A program made the position numbers and the translations under genes. A stretch of DNA of 19,262 nucleotides, from the NCBI GenBank assembly GCA_964415255.1, contig CAYQAC010000102.1, positions 1 through 19,262 on the forward strand, read 5' to 3'. Every line of letters starts with the position of its first letter. The stretch's first letter is position 1. The notes beneath the pieces were generated by a model. The model had not been told where the DNA came from, did not search any database, and saw only the letters and a program-made list of their open reading frames with translations. Shown here one piece after another: positions 7,443-14,189 of the stretch. The stretch is from JAHBVY01 sp964415255 (lineage in GTDB: Bacteria; Myxococcota_A; Polyangia; Polyangiales; Polyangiaceae).

Positions 7443-7461
7443 GGGGGTTGGACGGCACCGC
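7443..7461 (-). repeat. 19-bp inverted repeat, right copy
   Basis: This is the exact reverse complement of 5583-5601. A further shared GTCAGGTGG word lies close by (7428-7436 here, 5533-5541 on the left). It sits 20 bp beyond the stop of the metallopeptidase lipoprotein gene. Confidence 0.75.
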
Positions 7462-7480
7462 TTCGGACGCCCACAGCTCG

Positions 7481-8578
7481 CTAGAACCCGAACGTCTGAT
7501 GGGTGAAGCCGGCGCCTAGCAGGCGACGCGCGCTCTGCCTCAGCTGTTCGGCGTCGGGGGAGGTGCGGAGCGCCTGCTCCAGGGTGTCGCTGTTCGTCCA
7601 GCGGAAGGGCGGCAGGTGCCGGCCCGCCTGAAACAGCCGCATCGCGCGCTGAGCGTTCCAGGCGAAGAACTCGCGCGCCTGGGGCTCGCGCGTGAGGTAC
7701 TGGGGCTCGCGCTGCTCCGCTGTGTGCAGCACCATGAGCGCGTAGATGGTGAACTCGAGCACGGCGTACACGCGGTCATTCGCGCTGTTCGCGGGGTATT
7801 GCTGCAGCCCCAAGCTGTATCGCTCGATCGCGACCGCCGCGCCGTTCACGTAGGAGTTCCACTCGTCCCACAAGTAAAGTGGCTGGTCGTCCCAGCCCTT
7901 CTGACCAGTCAGGTAGTGGTCATAACGAGAGCCGCGCAGGCTCTGGGGGACGAGCGCCGCGACGTCGGCCTTGCGGAAGCTCGGCTCCAGCACGATCGCG
8001 CCCTGACCGCCGAGCACGTAGAACCCGTTTAGCTTGGGGGTGCTCGGCCGCTTGAGGCGAAGATCCGAGTGGATGCCGTGGCTCAGCTCATGCGCGAGGG
8101 TTTCGAGATCCTCGTGGTTGAACTTGTCCCAGCTTGGCCGGCGCTGGAGGATGTCCGTCAGTGAGGGACCCCACTTCGGGTCGGTGCTTGAGTTGGTGGT
8201 GGCCACACCCGTCCAGCTGACGCGAGCCCCAACGCTCGCCGGTGGCTGGGGTTGTGGCTGCGGCTGGGGTTGTGGCTGCGGCTGGGGTTGTGGCTGCGGT
8301 TGTGGCTGCGGGTAGCCCGGCTGCTGAGGCGGGTAGCCTGGCTGCTGCGGGTAGCCCGGCTGCTGCGGCGGGTAGCCTGGCTGCTGCGGGTAGCCCGGCT
8401 GCTGCGGCGGGTAGCCTGGCTGCTGCGGCGGGTAACCGTAGGGCTGCCCAGGGTAGGGCTGCGGTGGGTATTGCGGCGGCGGGTATTGTGGTCGCCGCGA
8501 GCTTGAGCCGCTCTGGATTTCACAGCTCAGCGTGGAGCCGGCCAACAAGGCAAGCAGGAGGAAGCGCCAGGGTCGCAC
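7481..8578 (-). CDS. Putative zinc-metallopeptidase lipoprotein with Pro/Gln/Gly/Tyr repeat
   Basis: Predicted lipoprotein with a metallopeptidase-like domain, 365 residues from GTG 8578. The signal peptide RPWRFLLLALLAGSTLSC puts the lipidation site at Cys19. Residues about 25-115 are a flexible linker of PGYPPQQ-type heptads followed by a run of Pro-Gln dipeptides. The globular part carries His163-Glu-Leu-Ser-His167 in LETLAHELSHGIH, a HExxH zinc site. A likely third ligand is a Glu in LWDEWNSYVNGAAVAIERY, about 70 residues later (inference). I do not recognise the peptidase family. The linker may hold the domain away from the membrane or cell surface. The frame is open to a TTG at 8719, but that start would bury the signal peptide. 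The TSP3-vWA lipoprotein gene lies 147 bp upstream on the same strand. Confidence 0.72.
   Translation of the reverse strand: MRPWRFLLLALLAGSTLSCEIQSGSSSRRPQYPPPQYPPQPYPGQPYGYPPQQPGYPPQQPGYPQQPGYPPQQPGYPQQPGYPPQQPGYPQPQPQPQPQPQPQPQPQPQPQPPASVGARVSWTGVATTNSSTDPKWGPSLTDILQRRPSWDKFNHEDLETLAHELSHGIHSDLRLKRPSTPKLNGFYVLGGQGAIVLEPSFRKADVAALVPQSLRGSRYDHYLTGQKGWDDQPLYLWDEWNSYVNGAAVAIERYSLGLQQYPANSANDRVYAVLEFTIYALMVLHTAEQREPQYLTREPQAREFFAWNAQRAMRLFQAGRHLPPFRWTNSDTLEQALRTSPDAEQLRQSARRLLGAGFTHQTFGF
8244..8430 (-). repeat. Coding tandem repeats (Pro-Gln and PGYPPQQ)
   Basis: In-frame tandem repeats within the metallopeptidase lipoprotein gene. From 8244 to about 8311, 6-bp units (and 18-bp higher-order units) encode Pro-Gln dipeptides. 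From about 8312 to 8430, 18- and 21-bp units encode PGYPQQ and PGYPPQQ. Near-identity of the units suggests recent slippage or unequal exchange, and length may vary between strains. Confidence 0.85.
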
Positions 8579-8725
8579 GACGCGCGACGCTACTTCATTT
8601 GCAGCCTGCCGGGAAGGGAGCCTCAGCGGCGCGAGCAGGCGAAGCCTGTCGCCCGCGTCATGGCTTTGAGCAGCGCACCGAGAGGAGAGGCCCGCTCGGC
8701 GCGCTCGCTCAGAGCTCAATTAGGA

Positions 8726-10390
8726 TCACGCCGGGGGCTGATCGGGCGTGACCTCAACCTTGGGTGGGACCAGGAAGAACACCTCGCGGGTGTCGAGCAC
8801 CGTGATGCCGTTGCCGATCACCTCGAGCGTGGCCTTGAACAGCTGCGGCGCGCCGGTGGGCGGGACGCTGACGTTCTCCTTCACCACGATGTCGAAGCAC
8901 ACCCGAGTGCCGGGCGTGACGGCGGGGAAGGTGTCGAGGTAGAGGTCCCCATTGGTGTCGATGGCGTTCACGGCCACGCAGCCCCGCGCTGGATCGCCGT
9001 TGGGGTTCGCCTCCAGGTGATCGACGAAGGCGCCAAACGTCTCCACGGCGTCGCTGGGGTCGTCCACGAAGCGCACCGTCACTTCCATGGGTGTCTGGTT
9101 GGCGAGCGTCTGGATCTGGTTGACCACGGCGTCGCTGATCGGGGTGCCGACGGTCCAGGTGGTGGTGAGCGGCTGACCTGACCCATCCACCGCGCCGGTG
9201 TCAGTGGCGAGCTGATCTAAGAACCCACGAGCGCCGCTGCCCACGCTGATCCCGATGATCCGGGCCTGGGTTTGCTGGGCCGCGGTGATGAGCGCGCTGT
9301 AGGTGGGCGTGGCGCCGCCCACTATCCCGTCATTGTAGGCATAGGCACCGCCTGGCCCATTGTGCGAGTAGATGTCGGTCATCATCACCAAGATCGGGAC
9401 CGCGCCGTCGCGGAAGCAGGGGTAACCCCAGGTGCCCGCCGGGCAGCTGGTGCGCGGTCCCAGCGTGCCGGAGGGCAGGCTCCGACCTGGGAGGCCCTGG
9501 CCCGTGATCGCGGCGAACAGCGCCGGCACGTGGCTCTCCGCGTTGTCTGCGCCATAAGCCGTAGCGAAGGTGTTCACCGCCGCTTGCACCGCGCCCGTGT
9601 CAAAGGTGAGGTCATGGGCGTTGCGGTAGGCGTAGTCGCCATCCGACGCGTCACCATAGGGCAGCACTGAGTAGTCGCGGTTGTCCCCCGCGCCGAACCA
9701 GACGTCTGGGATCACCGTGCGTACGCGGTCGATGAGGCCCGTGGTTGGGGTGGCTACGCCCGCCTTGAGGCTGCTGATGGCGCCGCCCATGGAGCCCGTG
9801 GTGTCCATCATCAGGTAGACGTCGGCCATGCGGATCGAGGTGGCGAAGTCGAGCGAGTCGCGACCCGGATCCTGTGGCTCTTGGTAGGGCTCAAGGAACA
9901 CGAAGTTGCCTCGGCTCCGGGGGCTCGCGTTGGGGTCGAGCGCGTCGCCATCGCAGCTCGCGTCGTTGCAGGCCTCGATCTCCACCAGATCGGTGACGCC
10001 ATCGCCGTCGCTGTCTGGGTCGAGCGGGTTCGTGCCGTAGTGGCGCTCAAGCGCGTCGCTGAGGCCGTCGTTGTCGCTGTCAGGATCGAGGTAGTCAGGG
10101 ATCCCGTCGCCGTCCGTATCGCGGTTCTGGTCGCGCCCCTCCTCGTAGTCGCTGATCCCATCGCCGTCGCTATCGGCGCCTTGGTAGGGATCGAAGCCAG
10201 CATCAGGGAAGAGATCGACCCCGCCAGTGCCGCCGTTAGCGCCCGAGCCATCCGTGCCGCCAGAGCCGCCACCGAAGATGGGCCTCGTGCCCGCCGAGTT
10301 GTCGGCGTTGCCCGAGCAGGCGAGAGGGAGCGTAGCAGCGAGCGCGATCAAGCTGACGATACGGAGCGTGGAGAGGGTAGGGGAGGCCAT
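8726..10390 (-). CDS. Lipoprotein with thrombospondin type 3 repeats and von Willebrand A domain
   Basis: Surface-type lipoprotein of 554 residues. The signal peptide ends in LPLAC, with Cys25 as the likely lipidation site. A Gly/Ser linker (to about residue 60) is followed by calcium-binding TSP3-type repeats: DSDGDGISDYEEG, DTDGDGIPDYLDPDSDNDG and DPDSDGDGVTDLVE, about residues 72-136. A von Willebrand A domain follows, with a metal-ion-dependent adhesion site Asp196-Thr-Thr-Gly-Ser200 in YLMMDTTGSMGG. Later strands include VPILVMMTDIYSH and RIIGISVGSGARGFLDQLA. Proteins of this plan are common in predatory and multicellular deltaproteobacterial relatives, usually with adhesive or unknown roles. 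The ATG at 10390 is used; another ATG lies four bases upstream in a different frame. No Shine-Dalgarno is visible. The specific ligand is unknown. Confidence 0.85.
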   Translation of the reverse strand: MASPTLSTLRIVSLIALAATLPLACSGNADNSAGTRPIFGGGSGGTDGSGANGGTGGVDLFPDAGFDPYQGADSDGDGISDYEEGRDQNRDTDGDGIPDYLDPDSDNDGLSDALERHYGTNPLDPDSDGDGVTDLVEIEACNDASCDGDALDPNASPRSRGNFVFLEPYQEPQDPGRDSLDFATSIRMADVYLMMDTTGSMGGAISSLKAGVATPTTGLIDRVRTVIPDVWFGAGDNRDYSVLPYGDASDGDYAYRNAHDLTFDTGAVQAAVNTFATAYGADNAESHVPALFAAITGQGLPGRSLPSGTLGPRTSCPAGTWGYPCFRDGAVPILVMMTDIYSHNGPGGAYAYNDGIVGGATPTYSALITAAQQTQARIIGISVGSGARGFLDQLATDTGAVDGSGQPLTTTWTVGTPISDAVVNQIQTLANQTPMEVTVRFVDDPSDAVETFGAFVDHLEANPNGDPARGCVAVNAIDTNGDLYLDTFPAVTPGTRVCFDIVVKENVSVPPTGAPQLFKATLEVIGNGITVLDTREVFFLVPPKVEVTPDQPPA

Positions 10391-10402
10391 GCATGGATTT
10401 CG

Positions 10403-10425
10403 ACGTCAAATCGCCCCAACGTCAA
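10403..10425 (-). promoter_or_regulatory. Paired TTGACGT words upstream of the TSP3-vWA gene
   Basis: On the minus strand TTGACGT occurs twice with a 16-bp period, 13-35 bp before the ATG at 10390. The distal copy could be a -35 element or the pair a regulator site; the matching -10 (CGAAAT, 17 bp on) is poor. Weak call. Confidence 0.25.
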
Positions 10426-10508
10426 GTCACGTTTCCCTTAGGCCTGCAGCTGCTTCAAACCGGGACCTGACGAAATCGCTCTGGGGGGGCACCACCTTCA
10501 GCCTCGTG

Positions 10509-10524
10509 CTGCAGCATGCTGCAG
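10509..10524. promoter_or_regulatory. Perfect 16-bp palindrome CTGCAGCATGCTGCAG
   Basis: A perfect palindrome with no spacer in the 212-bp gap between the YkgJ-fusion stop and the TSP3-vWA start. It is dyadic, like the binding site of a dimeric regulator, and could instead be a terminator-like hairpin for the fusion gene, although no U-run follows. Nothing else is seen in this gap beyond the paired TTGACGT words. Confidence 0.4.
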
Positions 10525-10602
10525 GGTTAGCCCCCTGCGCTCGCGAGATCATCGAGGTTTTCCAGGTGCGCTGCGCGCGCCTGGCGGCTGTTCGTCGCAG
10601 GT

Positions 10603-11757
10603 TCACTCACTCAGCCCCACACGTCGACGCGCCTCGAAGCAAGCCTCGCCGCCCACCTCGAAGTCAGCGCAGGCACGGGGTCGATCGATGTAGTGCGCGC
10701 AGCGGTAGCGAGGCTTGACAGTGCCGCTGACGACCATCAGCGCCACACAGCGCCCACCTGGGCGCGCTAGGTACGCGCCGTGCGTGTCATGCGAGACGAG
10801 CTCCGGGTGCCTGCGTGAGAAGGGCTCCCCCGGGGTGAGCTCCACCCGATGGAAGCCCTCGCCGCAGCACGCGCCGCAGCGCTCACACTCATCGGCGTTG
10901 AAGCGGACCTCGAAGCCCTCACAAGCGCGCTCGGACGGCGTGACTTCAAGACCAGCCCGGCGCAGGCAGCGCAGCGTTTCCGCGCGGTGCGCTTCAGGGG
11001 GCGGCACTTCAGCGAGCTGAGGTTGCGCGCTGAGCACTTCAGGGCGCTGCACTTCCGCGCGGTGCGCTTCAGGGCGGTGCGCTTCAGGGCGGTGCGCCAG
11101 CGCGCAGTCGCCGCAGCGCAGCGCTTCATCAGGGTGCTCTGGCAGGCCGCTTCGGTGCAGCGTGCCGGCGCGCTGCCACAGCGAGCCTTCAGGTGCGTAG
11201 GGGCTCACCGCCTGCGCGATGGCGCGCGTGGCGCACAGCGCATTCGTCAGATGTTCTGACCAGGAGCCAGTGAGCGCGCGGTGGTAGGCGAGGCGCGCGA
11301 GGTCCACCGCGGCGTCGTCAGCAGGCGAGCGGCTGCGGAGCGGGTCGAGCGGCAGGCTGTCCCAGTGAGGTCGGTGGTCGGTCGTGACGGCGAAGAAGCG
11401 CCGCAGCCCGTAGTCGCCAGCGAGCCGCGCCTGCAAGCGGTGGCAGGCGTGCTCCTGCACTTGGTCGTTCGTGTCCCCTTGGCCGAGGCCCCAGTCAGCG
11501 GCGGTGAGCCCGGCCTGCCCAGCCACCAGCGCGTGGCAGACCTCGTGGAAGATGAGCTGGGCTAGGCTATCGTCTGGGTCGAAGTGCTCATCGTGGCACA
11601 GCGTGAGCACCTGGGCGCCGTCGTAGCTGGCGAACACCTCATGGCTCCGCGTGACGCGGAGGCCCAGGCGCTCCGCCAGCCCAAGCCAGATCAGCTCGAG
11701 GGGATCGCGGTAGCGCAGGTCGATGGGGCGAGGTGCCACGGGTCGAGCGGTCAGCAC
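10603..11757 (-). CDS. HExxH metallopeptidase-like protein fused to YkgJ-type cysteine-cluster domain
   Basis: Two-part protein of 384 residues; no signal peptide, probably cytoplasmic. The N-terminal part has His71-Glu-Val-Cys-His75 in LAQLIFHEVCHALVAGQAGL, a HExxH zinc-site pattern, and Glu102 in VQEHACHRLQARLAGDYGLR could be a third ligand (inference). A CGDC pair (215-218) and a 40-residue linker of HRPEA-type pentapeptides follow. The C-terminal part matches the YkgJ/UPF0153 cysteine-cluster family, described as putative zinc- or iron-chelating: Cys291, Cys294, Cys297 and Cys298 (CERCGACC), Cys337, Cys353, the HYIDRPRAC segment with Cys363, and Cys373. The GTG start at 11757 lies 120 bp from the tRNA gene. 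I do not know a function for this combination. The domain calls are by motif only. Confidence 0.75.
   Translation of the reverse strand: MLTARPVAPRPIDLRYRDPLELIWLGLAERLGLRVTRSHEVFASYDGAQVLTLCHDEHFDPDDSLAQLIFHEVCHALVAGQAGLTAADWGLGQGDTNDQVQEHACHRLQARLAGDYGLRRFFAVTTDHRPHWDSLPLDPLRSRSPADDAAVDLARLAYHRALTGSWSEHLTNALCATRAIAQAVSPYAPEGSLWQRAGTLHRSGLPEHPDEALRCGDCALAHRPEAHRPEAHRAEVQRPEVLSAQPQLAEVPPPEAHRAETLRCLRRAGLEVTPSERACEGFEVRFNADECERCGACCGEGFHRVELTPGEPFSRRHPELVSHDTHGAYLARPGGRCVALMVVSGTVKPRYRCAHYIDRPRACADFEVGGEACFEARRRVGLSE
11044..11098 (-). repeat. 15-bp coding tandem repeat in the fusion linker
   Basis: Units GCGGTGCGCTTCAGG (plus-strand reading) repeat with a 15-bp period at 11059-11073 and 11074-11088, with partial or degenerate copies on both sides, back to about 10980. 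On the minus strand they encode HRPEA-type pentapeptides between the two domains, so the frame is preserved. Confidence 0.8.
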
Positions 11758-11849
11758 GACAAGCGAGCGACGGTTTGGCGAACGGTTGGCAGCGCCTGGC
11801 GCAGAGCTCTGAGCCAGGCGCTAGCCAAGGGAGAGTGAACCTCGCTGAG

Positions 11850-11875
11850 GGCTCCGCGGATTGCTCCGCGGAGCC
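11850..11875 (-). terminator. Hairpin 3' of tRNA-Pro with GCAA tetraloop
   Basis: Minus strand: GGCTCCGCGGA-GCAA-TCCGCGGAGCC, a perfect 11-bp stem closed by a GNRA tetraloop, starts 2 nt after the tRNA discriminator base. No U-run follows. It is probably a transcription end or processing/stability hairpin for the tRNA precursor. Confidence 0.6.
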
Positions 11876-11877
11876 GG

Positions 11878-11952
11878 TCGGGGCGAATGGATTCGAACCA
11901 TCGACCCCTTGACCCCCAGTCAAGTGCGCTAACCAGACTGCGCTACGCCCCG
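11878..11952 (-). tRNA. tRNA-Pro (anticodon GGG)
   Basis: A complete 75-nt cloverleaf on the minus strand. The acceptor stem is CGGGGCG paired with CGCCCCG, discriminator A at 11878. The D stem is GCGC/GCGC with loop AGTCTGGTTA. The anticodon stem is CTTGA/TCAAG with loop CTGGGGG, anticodon GGG at 11917-11915. The T arm is GATGG-TTCGAAT-CCATT. CCA is not encoded. It reads codons CCC and CCU. It stands alone, with no integrase or duplicated 3' end nearby. Confidence 0.95.
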
Positions 11953-12070
11953 GACGCCTCTGCGCTCCACGTTGCCGTGAAGCTCAAAGGTCCCAGCGAG
12001 GGTGGCGGGAAGGTAGTCGAACGCCTCCCCATTGCAAGGGCCGAAAGCACACGGCCGCTACTTTGTGTTC

Positions 12071-12104
12071 GAGGACGACAAACCGTTTACGTTTGTTGTC
12101 CTAG
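12071..12104 (-). repeat. CTAG-bounded palindromic repeat, copy 1
   Basis: A 12-bp inverted repeat (12072-12083 with 12091-12102, one mismatched pair) around a 7-base loop, bounded by CTAG on the minus strand. It lies 17 bp after the PP2C gene stop and is a diverged homologue of the palindrome at 17487-17521. The remainder of the 169-bp gap up to the tRNA shows nothing else. Confidence 0.65.
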
Positions 12105-12121
12105 AAGGGCCTTGGGGCAGC

Positions 12122-13348
12122 TCACCCGTTCGCGCCTGGCACCTTCAGCCGCGCGAGGTGCTGCGCCAGGTTCTTGAAGAGCCGCGCGCTGAGCTCTGGG
12201 TCGGTGTCGCAAATCTCCTGGAAGTCGTCCGCACGAAGCCGCAAGAGCCGCGCGCGCTGGTCGACGATGGGCAGCGCCTCGCGGCCCACCACCCCCACCA
12301 GCGACTCGGGGAACAACAGCGCGCCGGGGCCCACCGTGCGTCCGCCAGGGCACCTCACCACCCCCTCGAGGATGATGTAGGCGACGCGATCGCTCGTCAC
12401 CACTTGGGGCACCGCCTCCTCGCTACCCACCTCGATCTCCACCGCCGCCGCCAGCGTCGCCAAGACCTGCGGCAGCGGCAGCCCGGTGAGCAGGGGGCTA
12501 CTGCGCGCGCCATCGAGGTCGCTCGGCGCGAGCCCGCGGTCGATCTCGGCCCGCTGCACGAAGCGATCGGCGAGGGCTATGATCAGGGCGGTCGCGTTGT
12601 CACGCCCCTGGGCCGCTGCCTCCGCGATCAAGGCGCCCGCGGCGGCTTGGGCGGAGCCCCCCCTGAAGAGCTCCCCGAGCCGACCCTCACCATTGATCTG
12701 ACCATGCACGCCGTCGCTGCAGAGCAGCAGGCGGTCGCCGCGCGCGAGCTGCACGAACAGGGTGTCGACCTGGACCGCGTCGGTCAGCCCCACGGCGTTC
12801 AGCAGGCGATTATGTGAGGTCTGCTTGGCGTCAGCGTGGAGCTTACCCTCGGCCTTGAGCGACTCAAGCTGCCCGTGATCTTGGGTGAGCTGTAGGGTCG
12901 CGCTGGCGCGCGAGAGGTAGGCGCGGCTGTCCCCCGCGTGGGCCAGGAAGGCCCTGTCGCGCGCGAGCCAAGCGACGTCCAGCGTCGTGCCCATGCCGGC
13001 CAGCTCTGGGCGCGCCGCCGCCTCTTCACGCACTCGGTGGTTGGCGCGCTCCACGGCGAGCCTCAAGCAGTTGAACACGCGGCGGCGGATGGAAAGCTCA
13101 GGTGAGCTGACGTAACGTTGGATCAGCCGCTGCGCTGAGTCACTGGCGATCGACCGCCTGAGCTCTTCGAGCGCTAGCGTCGCCGCCACCTCCCCACCTG
13201 CGTGGCCTCCCATCCCGTCAGCGACCGCGAACAACGACAGCTCAGGCGCGGCCAAGTGCGCGTCCTCCATCGCCTCGCGGCGCTTGCCCTGATCGGTCGC
13301 CACCCCGAAGGAGATGCGGAAGTCGAAGTGTGGGACGATGGACGGCAC
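12122..13348 (-). CDS. PP2C-type protein phosphatase with C-terminal cyclic-nucleotide-binding-like domain
   Basis: Metal-dependent serine/threonine phosphatase of 408 residues, expected to reverse kinase phosphorylation in the cytoplasm. All PP2C motifs are present: RREAMEDAH (Glu28-Asp29), FAVADGMGGHAGGE (Asp44), GMGTTLDVAWL, AHAGDSRAYLSRA, LTQDHG, LLLCSDGVHG (Asp212) and GRDNATALII (Asp250). The metal-binding aspartates are therefore intact. Residues about 300-400 look like a cNMP-binding beta-roll (DRVAYIILEGVVRCPGGRTV, GALLFPESLVG, then a helix ending LAQHLARL), but the phosphate-binding cassette is not clearly kept, so ligand binding is uncertain. The GTG start at 13348 has no Shine-Dalgarno. 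The partner kinase is not in the window. The divergent tsaB-Crp pair includes another cNMP-type domain, possibly coincidence. Confidence 0.88.
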   Translation of the reverse strand: MPSIVPHFDFRISFGVATDQGKRREAMEDAHLAAPELSLFAVADGMGGHAGGEVAATLALEELRRSIASDSAQRLIQRYVSSPELSIRRRVFNCLRLAVERANHRVREEAAARPELAGMGTTLDVAWLARDRAFLAHAGDSRAYLSRASATLQLTQDHGQLESLKAEGKLHADAKQTSHNRLLNAVGLTDAVQVDTLFVQLARGDRLLLCSDGVHGQINGEGRLGELFRGGSAQAAAGALIAEAAAQGRDNATALIIALADRFVQRAEIDRGLAPSDLDGARSSPLLTGLPLPQVLATLAAAVEIEVGSEEAVPQVVTSDRVAYIILEGVVRCPGGRTVGPGALLFPESLVGVVGREALPIVDQRARLLRLRADDFQEICDTDPELSARLFKNLAQHLARLKVPGANG

Positions 13349-13493
13349 ACCGGGAGGGTAACGGAGCGCTCAGCGTTTGGGAGCATTATGGAGCCCTCGC
13401 TCCGTGCGGGGGCGCCCAAGGGGCAGGCTGGAGCTCATCTGGGGGGAGGGTCGGCGATGGGCGTCGAAACAGCGCGCGCCGGGCGCGACCGCT

Positions 13494-13513
13494 CGGGCGT
13501 GCTAGAGCGCCCG
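13494..13513 (+). promoter_or_regulatory. Hairpin abutting the tsaB start
   Basis: CGGGCG-TGCTAGAG-CGCCCG, a 6-bp stem with an 8-base loop, ends one base before the tsaB GTG. It could mask the start codon or mark an operator, and TGCTAG in the loop could serve as a weak extended -10. The rest of the 166-bp divergent gap with the PP2C gene shows no other clear signal. Confidence 0.35.
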
Positions 13514-13514
13514 C

Positions 13515-14177
13515 GTGCGGGTGTTGGCGATCGAGACCGCGACCCAGCTGGGGTCGGTGGCGCTGTGGGAGTCGGGGCGCTTGGTGGCCAGCGCCGAGCA
13601 CCAGCTCCCGAACGCGCACGGCGATCAGCTGTGGGGCTTGCTTGAGCGCTGCTTGGCGGAGGCTGGTTGGCAGCGGGGGCAAATCGATCGCGTCGGCGTG
13701 GGGCTGGGCCCCGGCTCGTTCACCGGGCTGCGCATCGGGATCGCCTTCGCGCAGGGGATCGCACTGGGGCTCAAGCGGCCGCTGGTCGGGGTGGGCTCGC
13801 TCCAGGCGCTCGCCGTGAGCCTCCCGGAGCACCCCGAAGTGCCCCGAGCGGCGCTGCTCGACGCGCGCCGGGGTGAGGTGTTCGCGCAGTTGGTGAGCGC
13901 CGCGGGGGAGCCGCTCAGCGCGCCGCTCGCCGCGCCGTACCAGCAGGCGCGCCAAAAAGTGAGCAGCCTAGCCCAGTGTGAGCCCATCTGGGTGGGGGAG
14001 GCGGCGAGCTTGATCGGGGCGCCGCGCGGCTTGGGGCGCGCGCTGCCTCACGCGGCGGAGGTGGCTTGGCTGGCGGCGGCTGCCCCTGAGCCGCAGGGCG
14101 CCACGCTGGAGCCCCAGTACGTGCGCGAAGCGGACGCCGTCAAACCAGCGCTCCCCAGCTCACCACTTTGCGAGTAG
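13515..14177 (+). CDS. tsaB: tRNA threonylcarbamoyladenosine biosynthesis protein TsaB
   Basis: TsaB (YeaZ) partners TsaD and TsaE in transferring the threonylcarbamoyl group to adenosine 37 of ANN-decoding tRNAs, in the cytoplasm. The ASKHA-fold hallmarks are clear: RVLAIETATQLGSVALWESG at the N-terminus and VGLGPGSFTGLRIGIAFAQG at about residues 62-81. The later block is RAALLDARRGEVFAQLV, and the C-terminus has LEPQYVREADAVKP, a typical TsaB ending. The 220-residue length fits the family. The GTG start at 13515 follows a small hairpin and has no Shine-Dalgarno. The Crp-type regulator starts 12 nt after its stop, so the two are probably co-transcribed. tsaD, tsaE and rimI are not in the window. 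Confidence 0.93.
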   Translation: MRVLAIETATQLGSVALWESGRLVASAEHQLPNAHGDQLWGLLERCLAEAGWQRGQIDRVGVGLGPGSFTGLRIGIAFAQGIALGLKRPLVGVGSLQALAVSLPEHPEVPRAALLDARRGEVFAQLVSAAGEPLSAPLAAPYQQARQKVSSLAQCEPIWVGEAASLIGAPRGLGRALPHAAEVAWLAAAAPEPQGATLEPQYVREADAVKPALPSSPLCE

Positions 14178-14189
14178 CATCCACGCGCC

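Noticed and set aside
8244..8430. Tandem units considered as a CRISPR-like array
   Set aside because: Units abut without unique spacers and keep the reading frame; they encode a protein linker.
8579..8719. N-terminal extension of the metallopeptidase lipoprotein to a TTG start
   Set aside because: It would place about 47 residues before the signal peptide; GTG 8578 gives a normal lipoprotein signal.
11878..11952. tRNA-Pro as an integration site for a mobile element
   Set aside because: No integrase, no repeated 3' tRNA end and no phage-like genes nearby.
12071..12104. CTAG palindromes as integron attC sites
   Set aside because: No RYYYAAC/GTTRRRY core pair, no integrase and no cassette structure.
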